Positions 1 through 5,415 of a DNA stretch of 6,699 nucleotides are shown here, one piece after another (positions within the stretch are counted from its first letter, which is position 1; each line of letters opens with the position of its first letter). The DNA comes from an uncultured Oscillospiraceae bacterium (GTDB lineage Bacteria > Bacillota > Clostridia > Oscillospirales > Acutalibacteraceae). The notes beneath the pieces are model-generated. The model worked only from the letters and a program-made list of their open reading frames with translations, was not told the origin of the DNA and made no database searches. The translations under genes were made by a program, and so were the position numbers. Where the stretch lies: positions 1-6,699 of the forward strand of contig USMJ01000067.1 of the NCBI GenBank assembly GCA_900555805.1, read 5' to 3'.

Positions 1-726
1 CGCGGCCTGTCCCTGCTGAAACAGCCACGGGTTGCCGAAGCTGCCGCGGCCTATCATCGCAAGCTCACAGCCGGTGTAGCGCAGGATATGCGCCGCGTCC
101 TCGGGCGCGAAGATATCGCCGTTTGCGATGACCGGGATGCTCACGGCTTTGCGCACCTCGCGTATAATGTCCCAATCCGCGCGCCCGGCGTACATCTGCG
201 CGCGCGTCCTGCCGTGTACGGCGATAGCGGCTGCGCCGCTGCCCTCGCACATGCGCGCAAAGTCCACGGCGTTGACGCTGCCGTTGTCCCAGCCCTTGCG
301 GAACTTCACCGTGACGGGGCAGCCCGCGCTCTTTACGACGCTCCTGATTATTTCCTCTGCAAGCTCCGGTGTGCGCATGAGCGCGGAGCCGTCGCCTGAT
401 TTGACGACCTTGCCGACCGGGCAGCCCATATTGATATCGATGATATCCGCCCCGGATATCTCGCGCGCCATGACCGCGGCCTCGGCCATCACGTCCGGTT
501 CATGGCCGAATATCTGCGCGGCGCAGGGGTGCTCGTCCTCCGGGATATAGAGCAGAGATTTTGTCTTTTCGTCCTTATATACCAGCGCCTTGGCACTGAC
601 CATCTCGGTCGTCGTGAGTGCAGCGCCAAGCTCGGTGCATATCGCACGGAACGCAAAATCCGTGACCCCTGCCATCGGCGCAAGCGTCATTGGGCCGCTT
701 ATTTCAACATTGCCTATCTTCACCAT
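1..726 (-). CDS. dusB: tRNA-dihydrouridine synthase (DusB/NifR3 family), C-terminus cut by window edge
   Basis: Flavoenzyme that reduces uridine to dihydrouridine in the tRNA D-loop, in the cytoplasm. The reverse strand is open from ATG at 726 to base 1 (242 codons; the family is usually about 320-340 residues), so most of the FMN-binding TIM barrel is present. Visible are the N-terminal LAPMAGVTD at residues 15-23, the loop NMGCPVGKVVKSG at about 99-111 with the conserved catalytic Cys102, the substrate/FMN segment VHGRTRAQMY, and the phosphate-binding IANGDI and MIGRGSFGNPW near the visible end. The ATG at 726 overlaps the end of xth by 7 bases; the next codon is GTG (723), which could also start the protein. 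No clear ribosome site of its own is seen, so translational coupling with xth is likely. The family is near certain; the DusB subtype is inferred from overall similarity. Confidence 0.93.
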   Translation of the reverse strand, partial: MVKIGNVEISGPMTLAPMAGVTDFAFRAICTELGAALTTTEMVSAKALVYKDEKTKSLLYIPEDEHPCAAQIFGHEPDVMAEAAVMAREISGADIIDINMGCPVGKVVKSGDGSALMRTPELAEEIIRSVVKSAGCPVTVKFRKGWDNGSVNAVDFARMCEGSGAAAIAVHGRTRAQMYAGRADWDIIREVRKAVSIPVIANGDIFAPEDAAHILRYTGCELAMIGRGSFGNPWLFQQGQAA

Positions 727-1475
727 AATATATCCAGTCCCACCGGGCAGTGATCCGAGCCCATGATTTCGGGCAGTATGTAAGCATCCTTTATGTTATC
801 ACGCAGCCTGTCGGATACGACAAAGTAGTCGATGCGCCAGCCGACATTGCGCTCCCTTGCCGCGGCACGGTAGCTCCACCATGAGTACGCGTCGCGCCTG
901 TCGGGGTATAGATAGCGGAAGCTGTCGGTAAAGCCCGCGGATAAAAGCTCGGTGAACTTCGCGCGCTCCTCGTCCGAGAAGCCGGGGTTGCCGACGTTTG
1001 CCTTGGCGTTCTTGAGGTCTATCTCCTCATGCGCGACGTTCATGTCCCCGCAGACGATGATGGGTTTCAGTTTGTCAAGAGAGCAGAGATATTCTCTGAA
1101 AGCATCCTCCCAGCTCATGCGGTAATCAAGGCGCTTGAGCCCGTCCTGCGCGTTCGGCGTGTAGACGCAGACAAGGTAGAAGTCCTCATATTCGAGCGTT
1201 ATCGTGCGCCCCTCGGTGCCGTGCTCCTCAATGCCGATGTTATAGGAGACGGAGAGGGGAGTGTGCTTTGTGAATATTGCGGTGCCGGAGTAGCCCTTCT
1301 TTTCGGCGTAGCACCAGTAGCTCTCATAGCCGGGAAAGTCGATATCGATCTGGCCCTCCTGAAGCTTCGTCTCCTGAATGCAGAAGAAGTCTGCGTTCAG
1401 GCTCATAAAGATATCGTCAAAGCCCTTTTTCCGGACTGCGCGCAGTCCGTTAACGTTCCATGAAATAAATCTCAT
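720..1475 (-). CDS. xth: Exodeoxyribonuclease III / AP endonuclease (ExoA family)
   Basis: Mg2+-dependent nuclease of the EEP superfamily that cuts DNA at abasic sites and removes 3' blocking groups in base excision repair. The 251 residues match the length of Bacillus ExoA and E. coli Xth. All landmark motifs are present: WNVNG at 6-10 (Asn7), QETK at 34-37 (metal ligand Glu35), YTPN with Tyr105, GDMNVAHEEIDL with Asp144 and Asn146, the NVGNPGFSDEER block, WRIDYF, and SDHCPVG with Asp241 and His242. Its ATG overlaps the trmB stop as ATGA, and its own stop overlaps the dusB start, so the three genes form one minus-strand operon with translational coupling. Nothing looks degraded; high certainty for the family. 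Confidence 0.96.
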   Translation of the reverse strand: MRFISWNVNGLRAVRKKGFDDIFMSLNADFFCIQETKLQEGQIDIDFPGYESYWCYAEKKGYSGTAIFTKHTPLSVSYNIGIEEHGTEGRTITLEYEDFYLVCVYTPNAQDGLKRLDYRMSWEDAFREYLCSLDKLKPIIVCGDMNVAHEEIDLKNAKANVGNPGFSDEERAKFTELLSAGFTDSFRYLYPDRRDAYSWWSYRAAARERNVGWRIDYFVVSDRLRDNIKDAYILPEIMGSDHCPVGLDILW

Positions 1476-2221
1476 TCATGCTTCTCCCCGGCGTTTGAGT
1501 TCATGCTGTCCTCATAGCCGTGCGCGTCGGTCAGCGCCGCCTTGTACATGCGCGGCGCGGGGCCTGCGGCCATGCCCTTGGTCGCTTCCGTCTTCACCGC
1601 GACGACGCGGTTTATCGGGAATCCCTGCGCATGGAACTTCGCCTCATAATCCGTCATGACGCCGACGGGGCCGTTCGCGTGCAGGTCATTGGTCTTTTCC
1701 GACAGCGCCCAGCCCTCGTTTTCAAACTGCTCGAGCGACCAGCTGAAGAGCGGAGTATTGTCGGTCTTGAAATGTATCTCGCCGCCGAGCGGGAGCACGT
1801 CCGCGTAGAGACGCAGGAAGCCCGGGAAGGTCAGGCGGTGCTTTGCATCGCGGCTCTTCGGCCACGGGTCGCAGAAGTTTATGTATATGCGCGCGGCCTC
1901 ACCCGGGGCGAACATCTCGGCGAGCTTGATAGCGTCGCCGTCGATGAAGCGGACGTTCTTTATGCCGCGTTCGCGTACGCGCTCCATCGCGAGGATCATC
2001 GCGTCGGGCACCTTTTCCATTGCTATATATAATGTATCGGGCATCAGCTCCGCAGTGTCCGCGGTGAAGCGGCCCTTGCCGCAGCCGAGCTCAAGATAGA
2101 GCCTGTCATAGCCGGGGAAGCTCTCCAGCCATTTCCCACGCAGCGCGGCGGGATCGTCTATAAGATATTCTGCGCACTTTTCCATACGCGGGCCGAGATT
2201 CGACCGCTTTCTCATCCTCAA
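1472..2221 (-). CDS. trmB: tRNA (guanine-N7-)-methyltransferase TrmB, TTG start
   Basis: SAM-dependent enzyme that makes m7G46 in the tRNA variable loop. Motifs, numbered from the TTG start: LELGCGKGRF at 43-52 (SAM motif I), Glu69 in the second SAM strand, the family signature FCDPWPKSRDAKHRLT at 116-131 with Asp118, and TDYEAKF at 190-196. The open frame extends to 2272, but TTG at 2221 is preferred: it gives the family-typical MRMRK N-terminus and has AGGAG (2232-2236) ten bases upstream. ATG at 2215 is the alternative; its only nearby GAGG is too close. The 249-residue product has about 39 residues beyond the core, ending in an acidic, Asn/Glu-containing tail that many TrmB proteins lack. 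First gene of the trmB-xth-dusB operon, overlapping xth by 4 bases. Confidence 0.95.
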   Translation of the reverse strand: MRMRKRSNLGPRMEKCAEYLIDDPAALRGKWLESFPGYDRLYLELGCGKGRFTADTAELMPDTLYIAMEKVPDAMILAMERVRERGIKNVRFIDGDAIKLAEMFAPGEAARIYINFCDPWPKSRDAKHRLTFPGFLRLYADVLPLGGEIHFKTDNTPLFSWSLEQFENEGWALSEKTNDLHANGPVGVMTDYEAKFHAQGFPINRVVAVKTEATKGMAAGPAPRMYKAALTDAHGYEDSMNSNAGEKHE

Positions 2222-2231
2222 AAGAATCACA

Positions 2232-2236
2232 CTCCT
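2232..2236 (-). promoter_or_regulatory. Ribosome binding site deciding the trmB start
   Basis: AGGAG on the minus strand, ten bases upstream of TTG at 2221, sixteen upstream of ATG at 2215 and only one upstream of an in-frame GTG. Only the TTG has workable spacing, and it also restores the family-typical N-terminus. Confidence 0.6.
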
Positions 2237-2243
2237 GTTCAAA

Positions 2244-2272
2244 AGAATACCACAACGGAAATAAAACATCAA
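2244..2272 (-). promoter_or_regulatory. Candidate extended -10 promoter for trmB-xth-dusB
   Basis: On the minus strand TTGATG (2267-2272) is followed after 17 bases by TATTCT (2244-2249), with TGG directly before it, forming an extended -10. The predicted start near 2237 would leave only about 16 bases before the TTG start codon, so AGGAG would sit at the very 5' end of the mRNA. This is the only promoter-like match between the upstream terminator and trmB. Confidence 0.45.
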
Positions 2273-2308
2273 TCTATAAAAGCTGAAGTTGACTTAAGAT
2301 TTTTTGAA

Positions 2309-2340
2309 TAAAAAAACCGCCACTCGGCCAAGTGACGGTT
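2309..2340 (-). terminator. Intrinsic terminator of the small RNA (and possibly of the agrAC transcript)
   Basis: The ten-base arms 2315-2324 and 2331-2340 pair except for one A/C mismatch, around a 6-base loop. On the minus strand the stem is followed by a run of T (T7, then ATT), as expected of a Rho-independent terminator. The plus-strand side has only GTTT after the stem and would be weaker. It separates the agr arm from trmB. Confidence 0.85.
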
Positions 2341-2395
2341 GTTTGAATAAAATCTAATAACTAATACGGCTAACCGCTTTTTACGGTTACCTTTC
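2309..2395 (-). ncRNA. Candidate ~90-nt small RNA, possibly an orphan type I antitoxin
   Basis: A self-contained transcription unit on the minus strand. A perfect promoter (2402-2430) predicts a start near 2395, and the unit ends in a strong terminator at 2309-2340. The transcript would carry a 5' hairpin (2368-2391: UAACCG/CGGUUA with outer GG/CC around one bulged G, 7-base loop), an A/U-rich single-stranded middle and the terminator hairpin. No ORF with a ribosome site fits inside. From memory, this arrangement resembles antisense RNAs of small holin-like type I toxins in Firmicutes, which share a terminator region with a convergent toxin mRNA; no toxin ORF is visible on the plus strand here. 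That such an RNA is made is well supported; the antitoxin assignment is tentative. Confidence 0.6.
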
Positions 2396-2401
2396 AACTG
2401 T

Positions 2402-2430
2402 ATTATAATCAAATCGGTCGGTTTTGTCAA
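2402..2430 (-). promoter_or_regulatory. Perfect consensus sigma-A promoter for the small RNA
   Basis: On the minus strand TTGACA (2425-2430) and TATAAT (2402-2407) are separated by exactly 17 bases (2408-2424). Both hexamers match the consensus completely. The -35 box lies inside a 12-bp palindrome (2417-2444). It fires away from agrC, into the interval holding the hairpin and terminator. Confidence 0.85.
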
Positions 2431-2449
2431 GAGACGAGACCGACTTTTT
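2417..2449 (+). terminator. Palindrome with T-run, overlapping the small RNA promoter
   Basis: Arms 2417-2428 and 2433-2444 can form a 12-bp stem (two G-U pairs) with the 4-base loop AAGA, followed on the plus strand by five T. It has the form of a plus-strand terminator and could stop transcripts heading into agrC from the left. It could equally be an operator, because it contains the -35 box of the minus-strand promoter. In the minus direction no T-run follows. Confidence 0.45.
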
Positions 2450-2509
2450 GCTTAATTGGGACTTTCAATCCGGGCAGTTACCTGCCTTAAGCATTCGCTT
2501 TCCCGTACA

Positions 2510-3814
2510 TCAAAACAGTTTTCCTTCGGTATTTTCGTTGAACGCCATGTGGATGACGAAATCTTTCTTTGATTTGTCGTATGACCAGTCGAATTCGCCG
2601 CCGTATTTTTCGACGATTCGCTTTATGCTCTTGACGCCCAAGCCGTGGTTTGCCTCGTCGCTTTTGGTCGTCAGGAGCGTTTTCCCTGCCGTGTTCGGCT
2701 GTTTGCTGCATGAATTCGAGCAGGTCAGTATGTCGAAACCGTTTATCCTGTTGAGAATTAAATCTATGTGTTTCTTTTCTGAGGTACCCGCCGACTCGAC
2801 TGCGTTATCGAGCATATTGCTCAGGAGCGTAATAAGATCGGGATCCTCAATATAGCTGAAGTTAGCGGTCGTCACCGAGACATAGAAGTCGATCCCCTTG
2901 GAGTCGCACAGATACTGATACTTGTTGATAATGAGATCGAGCATCTTGTTCTTCGTATTTCCGAAAGTCGAATGGGTCTTAAGCTGACCGTATACTTCGT
3001 CAATATATCTGTCAACCTCGGGATTGCCGGCGAGACTCTTTATGACACCGAGATGATTCTTTTCATCGTGCGCGAATGTCTTTAGACGGGTGTTCTGTTT
3101 TTCAAGAATATCATAATATGTCTGATCGACGCTGAGCTTTTCTTTTTCGAGCTTGATCTGATAAAGCTCGTCAATATTCTTCGCCGTCTGACCGTAGAAT
3201 ACATATGTAAGTATAATAGCGAAAATAATCGCGACGCTTAAGCCCATGACCATGGCGTTTAACTTCGGCGCAAGGTCATATTCTGCCGATATCTCCCAAA
3301 GCGTATAAAGCACGGCAAGACCGCTCACAGGGAACAAAAGCAGGAAAAACGGCGTTTTCGTCCTTTGCCTGCCCTTGAGATATATTCCGCAAAGCGTCGC
3401 CACCTTCGAAAGTACAAAATATAACGACTTGTTGGTTATGCTGAATATAAAGTAGGTCGAAAGCTTTGAAGTATAGGCGTTGATTCCCAGGCTCGTCGTC
3501 GCCGAGACTATCGTCATCAGCAGGAATTCCGAACCGCCCATGACCGTTGTCAGGAATATTGCGCCGAGGATCGCGCTTCTCGGTCTGCACTGAAAGCAGG
3601 TGTACGCAAAAACAATATTCAAAAGGCAGAAAACAAGAAAGTTTAACGCAACCTGAAACAGGAAGTGATACTGCAAAAACATTGCGGCATACAGCCCTGC
3701 GCCTATCAGGAGAATATGGCTCGTCTTGCGCTTCGGCTCAAAGATGTCGCTGAAGAACGAGAAAGCGATTAAAAACTCTATAACATAAACAAGAATATTT
3801 ATGGCTGTTTTCAT
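2510..3814 (-). CDS. agrC: AgrC-like quorum-sensing histidine kinase (GHKL type)
   Basis: Membrane sensor kinase expected to detect the secreted cyclic peptide and phosphorylate the adjacent LytTR regulator. Residues 1 to about 210 are hydrophobic with roughly six to seven membrane segments (for example 3-22, 34-54, 55-74, 81-106, 155-173, 186-208), as in AgrC. A dimerisation helix follows, with the H-box FAHDEKNHL (phosphoacceptor His249), then the GHKL ATPase: N-box LLSNMLDNAVES (Asn333, Asp336, Asn337) and G-box HGLGVKSI at 390-397. The 434-residue length is close to that of staphylococcal AgrC. ATG at 3814 is chosen because GGAGG lies nine bases upstream; a TTG at 3820 overlapping agrA is possible but too near that site. 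It begins two bases after the agrA stop, so the two are co-transcribed. Confidence 0.92.
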   Translation of the reverse strand: MKTAINILVYVIEFLIAFSFFSDIFEPKRKTSHILLIGAGLYAAMFLQYHFLFQVALNFLVFCLLNIVFAYTCFQCRPRSAILGAIFLTTVMGGSEFLLMTIVSATTSLGINAYTSKLSTYFIFSITNKSLYFVLSKVATLCGIYLKGRQRTKTPFFLLLFPVSGLAVLYTLWEISAEYDLAPKLNAMVMGLSVAIIFAIILTYVFYGQTAKNIDELYQIKLEKEKLSVDQTYYDILEKQNTRLKTFAHDEKNHLGVIKSLAGNPEVDRYIDEVYGQLKTHSTFGNTKNKMLDLIINKYQYLCDSKGIDFYVSVTTANFSYIEDPDLITLLSNMLDNAVESAGTSEKKHIDLILNRINGFDILTCSNSCSKQPNTAGKTLLTTKSDEANHGLGVKSIKRIVEKYGGEFDWSYDKSKKDFVIHMAFNENTEGKLF

Positions 3815-3816
3815 AA

Positions 3817-4515
3817 TCAATGCCCTCCGAAATAGTTGAAGAAGTATTTTCTGAATTCGGCCTGCTTCCTGTACGCGATAGGAATATCATATTTCTTCAG
3901 CAGGGTGACGGTGTCACGGGTGTAATTGGTTATATGCTTCATATTGATTATAAAGCTTTTATGAACACGGTAAAAATATGAAGCTGTCAGCTTCTCTTCC
4001 CAATAGCCGATCTTGTTTTCGGATATGTATGTTTCTCTGACAGTGACGACGGTCGTCGTTCTTCCGCTTATCTCGATATAAACGATATCGTCTGAGGCGA
4101 TGTTCACAGTTCCTTCGTTGTTCTTCAAAAGAACGGGGATCTGCTGATTGTTTATAGTCGAAATAGCTTTGTCCATACCTCGGACAAGTCTTTCAATATC
4201 AAGCGGCTTTCGGATATATCTGAAAACGTTCATATCCATAGCGTCGTCAAGATATTTGTCATGGGATGTTATAATGAATATAACAATATAGGGGTTGACA
4301 TCTCTCAAAGCCCTCGCCGTTTCGATTCCGGTATAGGGCGCCATCTCAACATCCAAAAACGCAACCTCATAGAAGCCGGGGGAATCATGAAGATCTCCGC
4401 TGTCGTTGAAAACTTCGATCTCGGCTTCGACCTTCTTCTCGTCAAGCAATTCTTCAATATGCAGCTTGACTTCCTGCGCATACATATTGTCATCATCACA
4501 TATAACGATCTTCAT
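3817..4515 (-). CDS. agrA: AgrA-like LytTR response regulator
   Basis: Cytoplasmic transcription factor activated by the AgrC-like kinase. The receiver domain at residues 1-120 has the acidic pocket CDDD (Asp7, Asp8), phosphoacceptor Asp55 in FLDVEM, the switch Thr83/Ser84 and Lys103-Pro104. The LytTR DNA-binding domain at about 127-229 includes RVHKSFIIN (183-191) and a basic C-terminus YRKQAEFRKYF. The open frame extends upstream to 4569, but ATG at 4515 gives the usual MKIVICDDD start; the ribosome site is weak (GAAAG region). The product has 232 residues, typical of the family. Regulator precedes kinase, the reverse of the staphylococcal order of kinase then regulator. A near-consensus promoter and a pair of direct repeats lie immediately upstream, suggesting autoregulation. 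Confidence 0.93.
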   Translation of the reverse strand: MKIVICDDDNMYAQEVKLHIEELLDEKKVEAEIEVFNDSGDLHDSPGFYEVAFLDVEMAPYTGIETARALRDVNPYIVIFIITSHDKYLDDAMDMNVFRYIRKPLDIERLVRGMDKAISTINNQQIPVLLKNNEGTVNIASDDIVYIEISGRTTTVVTVRETYISENKIGYWEEKLTASYFYRVHKSFIINMKHITNYTRDTVTLLKKYDIPIAYRKQAEFRKYFFNYFGGH

Positions 4516-4576
4516 ATTTTCTTTCACCACCGCACAAAGGATATTCGCTGTCGGTGCTAAGCACAACACAATAAAT

Positions 4577-4605
4577 ATTATATCACGTTAAAGTGCTTAA
4601 GTCAA
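4577..4605 (-). promoter_or_regulatory. Promoter of agrA-agrC
   Basis: Minus-strand TTGACT (4600-4605), a 17-base spacer and TATAAT (4577-4582). Five of six bases match the -35 consensus and all six match the -10. The expected start near 4570 gives a leader of about 55 bases before agrA. This lets agrAC be transcribed independently of the upstream xre gene. Confidence 0.8.
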
Positions 4606-4614
4606 TTTAAACGT

Positions 4615-4636
4615 CAAAACTTTAGACAAAACTTTT
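4615..4636 (-). promoter_or_regulatory. Direct-repeat candidate operator upstream of the agrA promoter
   Basis: Two copies of CAAAACTTT on the plus strand (4615-4623 and 4627-4635; AAAGTTTTG on the minus strand), 12 bases apart start to start. They lie just upstream of the -35, at about -45 to -65 from the predicted start. Paired direct repeats close to -35 suit LytTR activators, but the spacing is shorter than in well-known AgrA sites. The second copy also pairs with GTTTTG at 4639-4644. Confidence 0.4.
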
Positions 4637-4666
4637 CGGTTTTGAATATCATAAACGATTTTTAAA

Positions 4667-4996
4667 TCATATATCATCGCCGTGAATGTAGCAGTCGATA
4701 AGTTTCCAGACGGTTTTCTGCTCCTCGACGGTCAGAAGCGAAAGCATATCCGCTATGTCGTTGACAGCGTCGTCTCTGAGTATTCCCGAAAGAAAGTAGT
4801 CGGCATTGCACATGAGCGTATCGCACAGAAGTATGAAGTTCCCGAATTTCGGGTAGCATTTTCCGTTTTCGATGTTTGATATCTGGTTATCCGAAACGCC
4901 CATCAGCTCGGCGAGCTCCGACTGTTTTATGCCGAGCTGTTTTCTTCTCTGCATTACACGCAGGCCGAGTATCTTTTTCCTTTTTGAGTCGTCCAT
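4667..4996 (-). CDS. XRE-family helix-turn-helix regulator
   Basis: Small DNA-binding protein of 109 residues. An XRE/Cro-type HTH spans about residues 9-66: LRVMQRRKQLGIKQSELAEL with the first HTH helix at 25-32, the turn at MGVS, and the recognition helix at about 35-43 in SDNQISNIENGKCYP. The rest (67-109) is acidic and helical with no recognised domain, probably for dimerisation. GGGTGATG just before the ATG contains an anti-Shine-Dalgarno match. It lies between the divergent agrDB and agrAC arms, 151 bases upstream of agrA on the same strand, so a role in controlling the agr genes or itself is plausible but unproven. It also resembles small prophage or mobile-element repressors, so it could be a bystander. 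Confidence 0.88.
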   Translation of the reverse strand: MDDSKRKKILGLRVMQRRKQLGIKQSELAELMGVSDNQISNIENGKCYPKFGNFILLCDTLMCNADYFLSGILRDDAVNDIADMLSLLTVEEQKTVWKLIDCYIHGDDI

Positions 4997-5054
4997 TTCA
5001 TCACCCTATTGAATGGTAACATGATAAAAAGAGCAAATGAACAAAATGGGATTT

Positions 5055-5084
5055 ACTATATAAATAGCATTTGTAAAACTTCAA
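5055..5084 (-). promoter_or_regulatory. Candidate promoter for xre
   Basis: Minus-strand TTGAAG (5079-5084), an 18-base spacer and TATAGT (5055-5060). The predicted start near 5048 leaves a leader of about 50 bases. Inverted copies of CAAATG/CATTTG at 5034-5039 and 5068-5073 bracket the -10 box. Confidence 0.45.
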
Positions 5085-5116
5085 ATTAAATTCATTTTTA
5101 AAGCTGTATTTTGGAT

Positions 5117-5145
5117 TTGTGCAGTTAAATTTATGAAATTATGCA
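5117..5145 (+). promoter_or_regulatory. Weak candidate promoter for agrD-agrB
   Basis: Plus-strand TTGTGC (5117-5122), 17 bases, TATGCA (5140-5145). The -35 matches poorly, which would suit an activator-dependent promoter, but the call is weak. If transcription starts here, the first ATG of the 32-codon ORF at 5133 would be outside the mRNA, so the two proposals conflict. Confidence 0.25.
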
Positions 5146-5231
5146 ATAACGAAATTCGTGTTGAAATCTGTCACGGCATGGAGTATTATGCGTTCATCGA
5201 CACGGACAAAGGCCGGTCGAAATTATTATGA
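5133..5231 (+). CDS. Candidate 32-codon ORF in the agrD leader
   Basis: ATG at 5133 opens a 32-residue frame ending at TGA 5231. The protein starts MKLCNNEIRVEICHG and ends in GRSKLL; I do not recognise it. From about 5150 the codons look like a real gene (ATC, CAC, GGC, GAG, TTC, ATC, GAC, ACG, GAC, GGC, CGG), and local GC rises sharply compared with the AT-rich sequence just before it. Its TGA overlaps an in-frame ATG of the agrD frame as ATGA. There is no ribosome site before the ATG, which weakens the case. It could be a leader peptide, the remnant of a gene, or chance. Confidence 0.35.
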   Translation: MKLCNNEIRVEICHGMEYYAFIDTDKGRSKLL

Positions 5232-5235
5232 AAGG

Positions 5236-5255
5236 GCAATACCAAAGAGTATTGC
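5236..5255 (+). promoter_or_regulatory. Hairpin abutting the agrD ribosome site
   Basis: Perfect 7-bp inverted repeat GCAATAC (5236-5242) / GTATTGC (5249-5255) with a 6-base loop. It is followed at once by AAAGG (5256-5260), the ribosome site for ATG 5270. It has no T-run, so it is not a terminator. It may affect ribosome access or protect the 5' end of the agrD mRNA. Confidence 0.45.
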
Positions 5256-5269
5256 AAAGGTACGAAAAA

Positions 5270-5413
5270 ATGAAGAACATGAAGAAAAAGGTTGCAAATG
5301 CGGTTATAGGACTTGCAAAGCACGGTGTCAAGAACGACATCAACTCAACCGGTTCAGGCTGGAACTATCAGCCGAGAATTCCTGCAGCGGCAGATAAGTA
5401 TAAGAAAAACTGA
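5270..5413 (+). CDS. agrD: AgrD-like cyclic autoinducer pro-peptide without cysteine
   Basis: Precursor of the secreted signalling peptide, expected to be processed by the adjacent AgrB. The 47 residues fit AgrD architecture: a basic amphipathic N-terminal helix (MKNMKKKVANAVIGLAKHG), a short core STGSGWNY at 26-33, and a C-terminal recognition tail beginning QPRIP at 34-38, like the QPxxP seen after clostridial AIP cores. Most AgrD peptides have a ring Cys; here there is none, so a lactone through Ser29, or less likely Thr27 or Ser26, is inferred. ATG 5270 is preferred because AAAGG is nine bases upstream; the frame extends to an ATG at 5228 that lacks a ribosome site. ATG 5279 is also possible. 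agrB follows after two bases. Confidence 0.82.
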   Translation: MKNMKKKVANAVIGLAKHGVKNDINSTGSGWNYQPRIPAAADKYKKN

Positions 5414-5415
5414 AA

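Noticed and set aside
128..550. Long plus-strand ORF opposite dusB
   Set aside because: It lies wholly antisense to conserved dusB motifs. Long antisense frames are common in GC-rich genes with strong third-position bias.
1520..2032. 170-codon plus-strand ORF opposite trmB
   Set aside because: It is antisense to the TrmB catalytic motifs, and its sequence resembles no protein I recognise.
2196..2262. Possible remnant of a holin-like type I toxin on the plus strand, ending with QRK-stop at about 2252-2260
   Set aside because: There is no ATG, no ribosome site and no clear membrane segment, and most of it overlaps the trmB start. It is kept only as a hint in the small RNA finding.
2473..2486. 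Small hairpin GGCAG-4-CTGCC just downstream of the agrC stop
   Set aside because: The stem is only 5 bp and no T-run follows on either strand, so it is not a convincing terminator.
5086..5134. Imperfect repeat TTAAATTCAT / TTAAATTTAT, 39 bases apart in the agrD leader
   Set aside because: It is low-complexity AT-rich sequence where such matches arise by chance, and the spacing fits no known operator geometry.
5158..5397. 79-codon plus-strand ORF with a Cys-rich stretch GCKCGYRTCKARC that looks like a metal-binding motif
   Set aside because: It overlaps agrD in another frame. The agrD frame has the ribosome site, the family pattern and the two-base junction with agrB, so the Cys-rich frame is a shadow.
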